From positions 9,817,019-9,881,018 of the forward strand of contig CM049306.1 in NCBI GenBank assembly GCA_026874595.1: a DNA stretch of 64,000 nucleotides. Direction: 5' to 3'. The DNA comes from Sipunculus nudus (taxonomy: Eukaryota; Annelida; Sipuncula; Golfingiida; Sipunculidae). Below are positions 38,022 to 49,796 of this stretch, one piece after another; position 1 is the stretch's first letter, and every line of letters begins with the position of its first letter. The notes beneath the pieces were generated by a model. It searched no databases and was not told the origin of the DNA. It saw only the letters and a list, made by a program, of their open reading frames with translations. The translations under genes were made by a program, and so were the position numbers.

Positions 38022-38941
38022 GTACCATAAAGAATGGAAATGGAGTAGCTTCACCATAAAGTATGGAAATATGCAGCTATCTCCTTTCAGCTTGATTAAA
38101 CAGAGTCTCCAGTGTTGGCATGGTATTATTTTTTGTAAACAGGATGTATTTATATACTTCAGGCCTAGGGTCTCAGGTCCAAATGCCCACGTTTTCTTTA
38201 TAACATAAAAAATAATATGACTTAATATAAGGAAAGACAGATAAGCAGTTGGTTTCTGACTTCTGGTAGAGCCAGTTCCTTTTTATACAGCTGTAAAATG
38301 ATTTTGTAAATATATATATTTATATTTCACCATTTCATGCCCATTAACTTTTTTCATTTGTCATGACAGTGCTCTTTTTAGATTTAAAAAAGTATGTTAA
38401 AATGCCAGATGCGAGGAAAAAATGATAATTTAAATTGTGAGGTTGTAACAGAAATGATAGCTTTTTAAATGTTATACAGATCATAATCGTATAAATGAAA
38501 AACAAACATTAAGATTGTTAAAGTTATAAGGACAATGTAATGGAACATTATTTCATATTTCCATCACATTACAAGTACTATAGAGAAGTGGTTCTGTATT
38601 GTATGTAGCCTATTGTTTGAAAGATAGTAATCGAATAGAAAGGATAACTCTAATAGAAACCTCTGCAGCAGTAAAGAGGAATAATAATTTTCCAAGGTAA
38701 TAAAATGTGGTATTGATTATTGTAATCTGAGCAATCTAATGTAATTTAAATCAATATTGCAAAACATCAGTAAATAACTCCACACCTGTGTTACATAACA
38801 GCCACTCGCAAAGTAGAAGTAGTTGTGATGACTGGTGTTTTCCAGGAATCAGTTCTTACCATGTGTTTTATCTTGTAATTCTAGATTTAAATTCATCAAG
38901 TTAATTAAAGCTGTGGTCTAACTAGAGCTGTCTGATTGTAG
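38022..38941. other. NCKX intron sequence, unique
   Basis: A short intron (920 bp) between two alpha-1 exons. Nothing else seen. Confidence 0.7.
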
Positions 38942-39028
38942 GACGACATTGGCTTGGGGGCTGTTGTAGGATCTGCTGTTTTTAACATCATGTTTGTGGT
39001 CAGCATTTGTGCCTTAGGGGCTGGAATG
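38942..39028 (+). CDS. SLC24A: NCKX (SLC24A) exon: end of alpha-1 repeat (GSAVFN helix)
   Basis: This is an exon of exactly 29 codons, phase 0 on both sides. The acceptor AG lies at 38940-38941 and the donor is GTAAGT at 39029. It reads DDIGLGAVVGSAVFNIMFVV then SICALGAGM. GxxxGSAVFN is the second half of the NCKX alpha-1 repeat, in which Ser and Asn side chains line the ion pathway. FNIMFVVSICALGAG forms the following helix. The pyrimidine tract upstream is weak (tctgattgtag), but the frame, the phase and continuity with both neighbouring exons leave little doubt. The next exon lies 21.65 kb downstream. Confidence 0.95.
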
Positions 39029-39797
39029 GTAAGTGGCCGGTTCTCATCTGTCTGTCAATAATTTATTAGGTGACATGGTCAGTGGAAATGTAGAAATCAG
39101 CATTCTAAGTTATGCAAGCTTTTGCAATGCAGGGCATCCATAGCTATTGTGGGATGCTCCCAAAACTGTGCTTGCATTTACTTATTAGGCTCACATTACT
39201 AGGTTCATTCCTGCATAAGTGACTCTACATTTGTGAATATCCCTTGATGACATACCTGAATCCAGAGCATATGTGCTGGATCCACACCAAAATCTTATCT
39301 ATTCTTTATTGGCCTATTTTCAAAATGCCCTGAAAATTTCATGAGATTCCATTAATGATTGTATGAGTCATGTTTTAAACATACATACCATCACAAACAG
39401 GGATAAAAGCATGCCCTCCTTGCGGAGGCAATCAGGTTTGCTTGGCCACTCTAGTACTCTACTGCTTACAAAGGAGGAACTCCCCTTGAATTAACAAAAT
39501 GTACCTGTGGCCTGCTCAGTCCACTCATAGATAAGGTACTGGTCATTCTGTAATTTACATCGAAGCATAAGATGAACAGAATGGTACCCTGTAAAGTACT
39601 TACAGTTCTGGCTATGCTGCTAAGTGCAGGATGACCCTTTAGTCTAATAATCCAGGATTCAGCAAAAGACAGCAAATGCCTTGACAATGGATTTCCCACT
39701 ATGAATGTATTAATTCTAATCCATTTCGTGTTATCCAGCTCCACACCATTGCTGAGAACCAACATGCCTCATTATGATAAACAGTATCCATGTAATT
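39029..39797. other. Start of the 21.6-kb NCKX intron; unknown 99-codon - strand frame
   Basis: This starts with the GTAAGT donor. A - strand open frame of 99 codons (39466-39765; NGVELDNTKWIRINTFIVGN near its start) ends just short of the family E head. I cannot match it to a family, and it may be chance or a remnant. Confidence 0.4.
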
Positions 39798-40802
39798 AGG
39801 GCTCCACTTCAATAGAAGCAGGTGCCCTATAGTAATCACCCTGTCCGTCTGTCTGCCAGCAGTCTGTCTGTCTGTCCCTCGGTCTGTCAGTCCACAATTC
39901 ATATCCTGATGATAACTCCAGTTTTCTAATCACATATGGATTTCAAACTTAATATTATAAATGCCCACCACTAAAGCAAAAGTCCCATTGATTTTGGGGT
40001 CAGAAGGTCAAGGTCTCAGGACTCACATTTTTAACAACTTTGTGGATGCATTTTGAGCCAAACTTTCCATGCCAATCTTTTCATCTTACACATGTAGGAC
40101 ACCAGCCAACAGGGAAACAAATCTATCAGTTTTGGGGTCACAAGTTCAAAGGTCAAGGTCACAGGAGTCATCTGTTTGTTTCCTCTTGATAACATCAGTT
40201 GGGATTCACATATGGTTTTCAAACTTGACTTTTATATGGCCCAACACTAAAACAAGCATCCTTTTATTTTGGGGTACAGTCTCCCCATCTTTAAAAGATT
40301 TTGGATGCATTTTAAGCAAAACCTTTCATACCAGAGGTTCCATCTTACACATACAGCTCACCTACCAATAGGCAAATATCTTTTTCCTTTTTGGGGTCAC
40401 AAGATCAAAGGTCAAGGTCACAGGAGCCATCTGTCCACGCACTGATTTCCAAAACCTTTCATAACTCCAGGTTTGGATTCACATATGGATTTCAAACTTA
40501 ATAGATATTTATGGCCCACCAAAAAAGCTAGAACCCTGTTGATTTTCAACCTTGAGGTCAGAGGTCAAGGTCTCAGGACTCGTATTTCTAAAAAGTTGTA
40601 AATGCCTTTTATGCCATACTTTTCTGGCCAGTCATTCCATCTTGCTTCAGTGTTTTAATACTGTTTTGGGTCAGTTTCCTCTGTCTCTGCATGTAATCAG
40701 GTCTTTTATGATATTTTCGAAGCATCACTCAGCTCACACTAGAAGTCTATAAGCCTTTAGCAGGGCCCTTCCTGACCTGTCAGTATTCATCTAGTTCTAG
40801 TT
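39798..40802 (+). mobile_element. Dispersed element, family E (hairpin head AGGGCTCCACTTC...)
   Basis: The head hairpin (39798-39828) pairs AGGGC-CC-CTTC with GAAG-GG-GCCCT around an AATA-type loop. It is followed by 'ctatagtaatcaccctgtcc' and CTGTCTGTC repeats. The internal units match the second unit type of the element at 1170-2855 ('atatggatttcaaactt', 'gtggatgcatttt-agcc', 'tcatctt-cacat-ta'). They carry AGGTCA pairs at 40150-40161 and 40409-40420. The right end is 'gcagggccctt' ... 'tctagtt' near 40796-40802. Confidence 0.7.
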
Positions 40803-41154
40803 ATATTTTTGTGTATATCTGTCAGTCAGTTACCTCATCACTAGAAAAAAATGTTTCATTTAAGGTACATTTAATTGCAACAAGCTTTATTGGTTTATTT
40901 CGGGATGGTGTCAGTATATAAAAGGAAGCAGTCTTTCAAAGGTGTGTGTGTGTGTGGTGTGATCATTAGTAGGTCCTTGTGTAATTTATTAAAATTCCTT
41001 AAGTGGAGTTTAACATACCTTATCCATCATACTTCCTGGTGAGGCAGAATATGCCTGATGTGGTGATTAAAGGTTAATCTCATTTACTTCAATGTGTTAT
41101 GCAGAGTGCGAAAAATCAGCCGTCTATTGCAATACAAATGTAACAGTTATGAAC

Positions 41155-41490
41155 TGGCTTGTGTGGTCTAGGGGTAGAGCACAGGACCCAAAGCCCATAG
41201 ATTGCGAGTATGAATCTTGCGCAATTAAGTGACAATTTTCATGGTCTGCCCCCACCCAGGGTGAGCACTCTGTGGACTTAATGGGATAGCCATGTCCCTT
41301 ACAAATGAGTGTGTCTTTCTGGGGTTCTTTGGTGGTATGACCTTGCCATGAGGGGGAATGACTACACAACCAGGGCTCTTAGGTGCAGTGGTCACCAGGC
41401 CTGGTTAACACCAGGAAATAAAATGACAGGAGGCATGTGCTACTGCCTTGTCATGGAACTGAAACTGGAATGGAATTGTGCAGATGTACA
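41155..41490 (+). mobile_element. tRNA-derived SINE
   Basis: The head GGCTTGTGTGGTCTAGGGGT plus 'agagcacagg' has the form of a tRNA D-arm with an A box at about 41163-41175. A degraded B box, GAGTATGAATC, follows at 41206-41216 at the normal spacing. The body ('ctgcccccacccagggtgag', 'gactacacaaccagg') is not tRNA-like. It does not fold as a working tRNA, so it is a SINE and not a tRNA gene. The 3' border is unclear. Confidence 0.65.
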
Positions 41491-41499
41491 TACTAATAG

Positions 41500-42590
41500 T
41501 TAAGCTAGCATTGAAAAATGTAGTTGGTTTACTCCAACAAAAAAAAACTGAAAGTTTCATTTATAAATTCTACTTTCAAAGATTATGGAGTTACCTTTGT
41601 GGAGCAGCATACACGTCTATGCAGCATATGATTAAATGGTTCAGTGACCACCAGTGGTTAGTTCTGACAACTTGTTTCTCTTGTATGCATTTACTGGTCC
41701 TTGGCACCACATCAACGAAGCTGTTAAATGCTGATGGTAAACTTAACAGAGTAATAGATAGCTTCCTGGGCACACAGCTTCAGGTTGTAAACTGACTTTT
41801 TGTGTGGTTTCTTTACAAGACTTCATCCATAAAATAAAACAGACAAATAGAACATGGAAAGCAGTGACGGGAGAGAAATATACCATCACACTGGATCAGG
41901 ATGCCTCTTATAAATGTTTAAAGTCAAAGATAATTACTTTTCTTTTTTAAATCCTTCAAGAGAAAGTCTTCAACTTTAACAAAAACATATTTCATGGCTG
42001 CCAGGGAGCTGACCTTGATTAATTGCCCAACTGTTCCTATCAGAGGGGAAAATTCTTGCCAGCAGTTTTGATGCATTAACATCGTAGATTACTAAAATCC
42101 ATGATATCCTAAATAATTACTTATAAGGCAGTTTTTTCCATGTCAGCCGAGGTTAATTCTGAAGATTGGCTGATTTTAAAAGTAAATGACAATTTCTGAA
42201 ATCTGTTAATTTAATTGTTTGATAAATGAAATAAATACTAATATATGAAAAAAAGCAACTTCAGTTGATGAATGCATGCACCTATTGACAAAAGTGTAAA
42301 ATAAGGATTATACACATTTGTGGACTGGGAAAAAGGAATAAAATTTATCAGTTCCATGTATTTTAATTATTTTCATAAGAAAAATCAGCCCCTTATCAGT
42401 TAAATAAAATCAACCACATTTGTGATAAGATATAAAACAAAACCAGTGAATTATCTAGTTATTCTACACAAAACTGTTGTATTTCATGATATTCCAAAGT
42501 CAATTGGTTGATTTAAAGAAATCCCAAGTTAACAAGTGTACATTGGAATTTTTCAAATCTAACATTTGAGACTGGAATAACTGACTATTC
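41500..42590. other. Intron sequence, unique
   Basis: No supported feature. A 105-codon + strand frame (41478-41795) has no recognisable domain. Confidence 0.5.
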
Positions 42591-42601
42591 CAGTGTCAAC
42601 T

Positions 42602-42666
42602 GTTGAGATGGTAATTCCCATGTAAACTGGAAGTTAACCAGTTTACATTGGAATTCCCATCTCAAC
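42602..42666. repeat. 29-bp hairpin with 7-base loop
   Basis: The arms are 42602-42630 and 42638-42666 around the loop AAGTTAA, with only two mismatches. The arm ends at the loop with GTAAACTGG / CCAGTTTAC. A second small inverted repeat (ACTGGAATA...TATTCCAGT, 42571-42594) lies just upstream, and the word GGGAATTCCCATCT recurs just downstream at 42677. No tRNA or known RNA fold is recognised. Confidence 0.85.
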
Positions 42667-43671
42667 TAGTTCACTTGGGAATTCCCATCTTACTATAGAC
42701 ATGGCAAATTTTATGACTTTTTGGGTCTTTAACTGATATGAATGATATGAAATAGACATATGTAGGAAAGTATGTTTGCATATATCAGATATATGAATTT
42801 AACACTAGACATCACAAATATCAGTTATATATTATATTATAATTTATTTGTTGAAGAACAGATGAAGTTCCCTGGCTTTAAATATTACAACAAAGCTTAC
42901 TAAGTTTCAGCCCTTATGCACTTTTAATTATTTACCCACAATGCAATTTTGTTTTATTTAGAAAACATAAAACCTGTCGCTAATTAAAGGGATTGGTATG
43001 GAAAAACATGACATGAAACAGTTGTTAATTCCAGGGCTTTTCCCCAGCACAGCATGCAGCATCTTTAAATTTCATCTCTTTTATGATGTCAGGTTTTTAA
43101 CCTGTATCTAATGGACTGCAGCAAATAAATGTGTGGCAGAAAAAAAAACAAAAGAACTATGATCCTGTAGGATCAACATGGGATCAAGATTAGTTGATAA
43201 GTAAAATGAACCTTTGGCAGAGATTAAAAAATAGGTTTGTCAGTGAACTTGTAACCAACCTGCAGGTGCTTTTATCATGCTTTATTTCCACACCTGTATT
43301 AGATCAGGTTAACGTGATAAAATATACCATATCATGTGGTAGGTCTCTCAACTAAATTCATTTGTAATTTGAAACAAGGCATGCTTTCTTACCAGGGCTT
43401 AAGGCATACTTTTGATTCAAATATCAAGTTATTTGGATAAAATTCTCTGCACTGTTTCCTACCATTTGATAGAGTCTGCTCAGCTGCATGTCACTTTCTT
43501 CATTGGAAAATTATGAAAACTTATCCAGTACAGGAATTTCAAATACCAGTAAGTTTAATTATTTGAAAAGAGACTTTGTGATCAATGTTGTTGTGGAAGC
43601 CTTGTGGTATTCCAGGTTGGGGGAATAATTAAGTTTCAAAGAAATGGTCATTTTTGCCATTTTAGTTCACT

Positions 43672-43800
43672 CTCCAAACTTACACGATGGTGCAGCATCC
43701 ACTGTGGGTTGTCTATGATGCCATCCTCCGTCCACCGTATGGGACCAAATATCTCAACAACTCTTGCAGCTGTCATCATGAAACTTTAACTAATCATGTG
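43672..43800 (+). repeat. Fragment related to the repeat at 63066-64000
   Basis: It shares 'actta-cgatggtgc-gc', 'gtc-t-tgatgccatc' and 'atctca-aa-ct' style words with the head region near 63076. It is short and diverged. Confidence 0.4.
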
Positions 43801-44142
43801 ATGAATATGAAAAACTATGCTTTCGGTGATGCTGCCTATATTAACTATCTTTCTGTAGACAAGATAAGTAAAAGTATTAATATTTTGGCTTTCATGTCAT
43901 TGGTGACCAGTGCTTAGAAGAAAGGGAATGAAATGAGTATAAATTCAGTCAAATTATTTTCAAGATGGCATCTTATTTTACTGGAGTATTGAGAATGTAA
44001 CTGAATTGAATTTAATCATTTTAAAAATTCAGTCTTTATGGAAATTTCCGTTTTGCTTTTTCATTTGATTGATTAAATAATGTAATGACTGTCACCAGAT
44101 ATATCTGGAATAGCTACAACTATTGATTATATGTGACTGGTA

Positions 44143-46009
44143 CCGTATTTATGCGTGTATAAGACGACCCCCCCCCCCCCATGTTGAGCCTCAAATTTTG
44201 GTTCAAAATAATTTTCAGCATCTTAAGTTGGAGCTACCAGTTACTGAGGATCACTTTGTCAGCATGATGATCTCTTGAACACTGATGATTGAAATGGGAT
44301 TTTATATTTTTTTATTCTTAAAATGGTCAGTGGTGTACTTTTTATGATGCTACAAGTGAAAAAAGGAAAGTAATATAGAAAGGTATGGAGCAGACCAAAA
44401 CGGAATTAATTTAACATATCAAAGAATGAGTATTATACAACAATCCAAATTAATATCATAAGAGACATCAAAGGGTCAATTTTAGGACCCAAATTAAGGT
44501 AATAAATTATTATCAAGGAGATGGCACCCACTAAGAATTAACATGTCTAGAGAATGTGCATTACAGGGCATTTATCTTTAAAAAAAGATTAATTTATTTC
44601 AAAGAAATGTCAGTCTTCTGCATTATTTGAGGGAGATCACCCCAAACACTCACTGCATATCAGCGTCCACAGTGCACGAAACCAAGGCTTCCATGGTGCT
44701 CTACTTAACTAGGCTTCCTCATTTATTATTCCATGTTGATCTTAAACTATCGAAAATTACATTTTCCTGGCCTGTCCACACCCATGTCACAGTCACCAAA
44801 TTTTCCCACAATACATAACACGTTTGCGTAAACGACGTCGGTCAGGTTCGAATTTATTCCGTTGTACCAGTGAGGAAGGAAAAACGTAATTAGGTAATGA
44901 CCCAGTAGGACTTTCGTGAACTATGTTATTTTACAACATTTAACTGTGTGCAAGTTCAATGCTACCTTGTAGAAACCAGGGTTTCCATTCGATTACTATT
45001 TAATAGTTCAATTCCCAAGAGGATATTGCACCAAATCCTGGGTTTCTTTATAAAATTGTGAGGATATTCGTCATATTTATATCCCGCGGAATCTTGGTCC
45101 CTTTTTTGAACTTTACTGACCCGTTATAATACATTCATTTCTTGACGTAGTCCAATAATACAAGCTTGACAAGCAGTGAATTTCGCGGCACCTGAGGAAA
45201 GACCGCTTCATATTTATAATTATAACGCGCTACTGGTTGTCTTGTAATCAAAGTGCCATGTGCGAGTCTCCGTGTATGTCAGTGTGCAAGCCAGCTGACA
45301 GCGTCCGCATTCACTGGACTCGTGAACATTTTACGCGGTAAATACGGCACCATATGAAAAAATCATCCTTGTATTAATATGCATATTACGTGCTACTGGA
45401 TGGCATGAGCAAGTTCCCAGCATCCCTTGCGCGAGCGCTGTATTCTCGGATCTTGAGTATATGGATAAGCCCCGCAAGCTGATAGCGGCATCGACAATTA
45501 TATCACTGCGTACCTGTTTTAAAGTGAATTGCCACGATATTTTTGGCAAAATATACTTTAAAACTTATTTATTTTCAGGGTTGGGAATTCCGTTTCGGTC
45601 TGTCAGTTCCCCAATTCCGTCCGCGATCGCGGGAAATCACTGGCTCTTCTGTCAGAAGGGCTTTAATATATTGATTCTGTTTAAATTCCTGTGTCAGTGC
45701 GGCAAGGGCAAACCACTTCTTATTAATTATTTAACTATGTGCGCATGTAAATCTGATGTATAAACGATAAATTTAAACATAAACAAAGCACTGTTATGTT
45801 CTTTATTGAGTATACATTACCACCAAACGGACATGATCACCAATATTCACGCCGTCCAGTTCGACCGACATAATAACGCTGATTGCCATAAATTCCCCTA
45901 GGCGGCCCTGAGGACGCTGAAAAACCTTTACCCGTGTATAAGACGGCCCCCCTTCTTTGCCAAATATTTTTAGGATAAAATTTGTCGTCCTGTACACGAA
46001 CAAATACGG
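44143..46009. mobile_element. 1.87-kb TA-flanked DNA transposon with CpG-rich interior
   Basis: The left end is CCGTATTTATGCGTGTATAA then 'gacgacc'. The reverse complement of the right end is CCGTATTTGTTCGTGTACAG then 'gacgaca', matching at 22 of 27 positions. Both ends are flanked by TA (44141-44142, 46010-46011), as expected for Tc1/mariner-type (pogo/Tigger-like) integration. A second internal copy of the end in + orientation (GTGTATAAGACGGCC, about 45932) makes the right end palindromic. The interior (about 44820-45930) has many CpG sites, unlike the surrounding intron. No transposase motif is seen. On the - strand, a 66-codon frame (45803-46003) ends in a stop that overlaps AATAAA. Confidence 0.75.
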
Positions 46010-46011
46010 TA

Positions 46012-48335
46012 AGCAAATGCGATGGCGGTACCTATGTTGGACTCCTGCTGAATGGAATTTTCACTTTCAGTGTTTTATTTCTTGATCATCCATTATCATG
46101 CACGGTATGGCACAGAGTAAACATTAGATTCCTCTGTCTCTTTTTTTTAAATGTTGAATTTAATAAATGTGAAGCACAAAATTCTTTAAGACAATGAGAA
46201 ATATTTTATTTGGATGGAACTTTAATTTTTCCGTGTCTATGGAGCTTATAGTGCAACAAATACAAATGATCTGATTTTGTGAAATAATGTACAAATATTA
46301 CTAAATTTGAGTGAAATTTAAAGTTACAGTAAAAAATGGAAAAAGGAAAGCATGCTATTCTTTTATATTTTCTCTCAGTAATTTGTTACAACTTGCTTCA
46401 AGAACCTAACACACTTCCTCATTATGTAAAGAATCAAAATATTTAAGTGTGTATTTCTGTGTATAAGGGTTATGGCTATAAAAATGTTCTTTATGTTTTC
46501 CACAAGAAATCATAAAACTACATTTTGACAAGAGAATGGAACCAACTGTAGAATCCTTTCATATAGAGCAATCAAGGTTTGTAAGTGTTCCCCTCTGTGT
46601 GATTGACTTCCTGGAGGCTTTCTGTGTTCACTTGTTTGATAAGTCAGGTAAGATGTAATCTAAGGGAGGCCATGGTGACATTGCTCATTCCCTAGTTGTA
46701 TTAAATACCAATAGTGATGCTGTAGAAGTTAAGCGGTTTGTGAAAATAACTGTGTAGGGTGGTATAATTGCTTTCTACAGAAACTGTCCCTGTCACAGTG
46801 CAGTATTAAGGGGGAAAGATAAAAAAAAGCTTAATCAAGATTTTAAAATAGATTTTCTTTTTTTGGGATTTATCCAGAAAGAATGTACTTTTTTCTATAT
46901 ATAAAAATTTATATTCACATATTATGCATACCAGCCATGTCACCTATTTTCATCACTTCATTTAAATGTGTAAGATAAGACACAAAAGACTATATTTTGC
47001 AATGAGCTGTATCCTTTCAACAGGCAGCCACTGCTGAAGCTTTGGTTGTTTGCTCAGGTACAGTTTTTCATGATGAAACACCACTTGTTTCTTTATTGGA
47101 TTTAGGTGGCACTAAACTGTCTGTCTCAAACCAGATGCATCTCCAAGGAGTTTAATTAGGATATTTTCCTAAGATAAACAGTATGAGTTCATAACTTTTG
47201 ATTAGACTTTAAACTGTGATACAGATATATATAAAAGTAGTCTGAGACTACATATTTTCCTCCACCATGATTCTAATCATAACTTATGTTTGCTACACAG
47301 AAAAATGTGTGGCGTGGTTCAGCACTCCACAGTTGGATCACAGGGAGCTCTAGAACCAAGGCAGCCCTAATACCAATAAATAGCAGTAGCCCTTAACCAG
47401 GATAAAACTGCCTTACAAGGTTTTATAATGTTTTTATTAAAAACATATTATTGTAATCCATATTAATGGATTTTTTCTGTGGTGTTACCCTTATTTATCC
47501 TAAATTGTCAGTTTTTTAACAACATTTTACCCTTCTTGAGTAAAGTTACAAACAAATAACCCAACGAAGAAAACAAATATTATAAAAACAGAGTATCACA
47601 ACCTGGTGATATTAGAATGAAAATTAATAGCTCTTACACAGACTGTGGTATGATTTCAGTTTGATGAAGTTTTTTACTGGTAGTTGAATTAATACTGTTC
47701 CTTTGAACATTTAAATAGCTAAATTCAATGTGATTTTAAACGTCATATTTAAAGTGATCCCTTGTAGGATTTCCAGTAGTTTTTGTACACATTTAGCAAG
47801 TGAAAGCCACTCCAAATGTAAAAGACATGATGAAACCTGCTGCATTTGACAGGTTTTATCACAGCTGTGAGAAGATCAGGAACTGTTCTGATACCTAAAT
47901 GTACTCTGACAACAGCCTGATAGAAGTGTCATATGCAAAATGGCTGTGTTATACTTGGATGTTGTCATGTAAACAGTGCTGTCACAACAGCTTTATATTG
48001 CAGTCAGGCACTTTGCTGTGAAATGCTCACAATCACACTTGCATCACACTTGCCGTTTTCTCAGAGCTGTGCTTAACATGAGCCTTGCAGACAATTTTAG
48101 ATTTTAGTCATCATTCGATCCTTAACAGAATATAATTAGGGATTCCCAAGAGCAGATATGACTGCATCATCTTTGATACCATCAGTCTAGAAAATGTTTT
48201 GACATTCTATAAAATTAATATTAAATGTTACAACATGTATGTGTTATATTAACAGAGGTATCAATTTATTGTCAATGGTGGGTGGGGATGACTTGCAGGC
48301 ATGGGAGATTATCAATCCTTTTTTTACAACTTTAT
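46012..48335. other. Intron sequence, unique
   Basis: No exon, RNA gene or ordered repeat recognised. Confidence 0.55.
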
Positions 48336-48364
48336 ATATATATATATATATAAAATATATACAC

Positions 48365-48575
48365 ACCTTTTATTGTTCTGTGACACATTTCAGATATATT
48401 ACAATTAAGTACAAAGTTTAAAAAATAGGGTATCATGTTTCCAGTATAGGTTAATGCTTAACCATGTTAAGATATATGATATTTCATAGTTAACTCAGAA
48501 ATGGAACATAAGTCTATAATTATAATTATTTATATATTTCATTTCCAATACATAAATATTATTCTCTGAATGGGG
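48365..48575 (+). repeat. Dispersed repeat of about 200 bp, copy 2 (other copy 36515-36715)
   Basis: It again follows directly after a (TA)n tract (48336-48356). Similarity is described under copy 1. Confidence 0.85.
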
Positions 48576-48734
48576 GGGGGGATGATTCAACACTGAACAT
48601 CTCCTTTTACTGAAAAGTGGTTTAAGGTTATATACCCCCCCCCTCCTATCCCTCCCTGTATTAACTACCCTTGAAATAAATGTTACTGTATTTTGCTGGA
48701 GGGGATAGGGGATTCATCATGACAGGGTTACATG

Positions 48735-49300
48735 TAGACTAGTGATTAAAGAGATGGCTTTGGTGTTGAGGGTTCTGAGTTAAAACTCCATCTGCTTTTC
48801 AAGTGTAAATTGGTGAAAGTTTGATAGAACCTCAGGGATTAGCTGTTAATGTCCTAATGACAGTCCCCATAAAAACCCCATAACTTTTGAAGTATATCAT
48901 ATTTTTCCTCAAATTCGAACACTGATTGTTTCAACTAAGTTCTTTTAGGAGTTTGAAAACCATTGACCTTGACCTGGATTTTCAAGGACAAATCAGCCAG
49001 ATTAATGCTCATTGTTTCAACAATTTCTTGTGATTGCAGTATCTTTTAAAGCACTGCATGCATATTCTTTCCTCAAATTTGACACACAAGTTGTTTCAAC
49101 CAAGTTCTTGAATTGGATGGAAAATTGTTGACCTAGGCCTTAACCTTCAAGGTCAAATAGGCGAAACAGAAATATATTGTTTACACTATTACTTTTGAAC
49201 CTCTCATCATTTTTGTGTGAAATTTGATATGTGAAATGTTTCTACCAAAATCTCAGAAGTATATTTGCAATGCAAAAACAAACTCATTCTAGTGTAATTT
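48735..49300 (+). repeat. SINE-like head followed by two or three units of about 170 bp
   Basis: 48738-48790 has a weak tRNA-like pattern ('tagactagtgattaa' and 'gttctgagttaaaactcc'). From 48895, units with 'ttcctcaaatt-ga', 'gtttcaac-aagttctt' and 'ttgacct-g-cct' recur at about 48900 and 49065, and a weaker one at about 49220. The borders are unclear. Confidence 0.45.
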
Positions 49301-49796
49301 GAATCGATAAGCTTAACATTGATAATGTTCATGAGATGCAATGCATATTGTATTGTTTTATCCAGAAAGCACTATGTGTAATATAGAAAGACTCTTAACC
49401 TAAACTGTAACCTAAACTATTTACAGATCTAAAACTGCTTTACATTCCAAACTCAATCCTTTTAATACTCATTTAAGATCCTATAGATTGTCATATGATG
49501 AGATGTATATGCATTTCGATGCTTACATAAAAAATAAAGCCAGTACTTGATAGCAATAAATAATTAAGGAATATTACCTTCATGCAGTTCTTAGCCTGTG
49601 CATTAATGAAATTGATGATCACTTTATATATGGAAAGTTAATCAGTTTATTTATTTTTCCATATTGTGAGTTCAGTAGTGCACATATCTTGCTTCAAAAT
49701 TGATTATTTTATCTCTGATTGTGTCAAAAAAATATTGAAGAAATTTCTTGAGGTGTGTTTTACCTACACATACTTTCCTTGTAATCAAGTCATTTT

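Noticed and set aside
41155-41225. A tRNA gene
   Set aside because: A-box and B-box-like words are present at the right spacing, but the B box is degraded and the acceptor stem does not close. A SINE head explains it better.
43604-43917. Two overlapping + strand frames of 61 and 76 codons
   Set aside because: They overlap in different frames within a diverged repeat fragment and show no domain.
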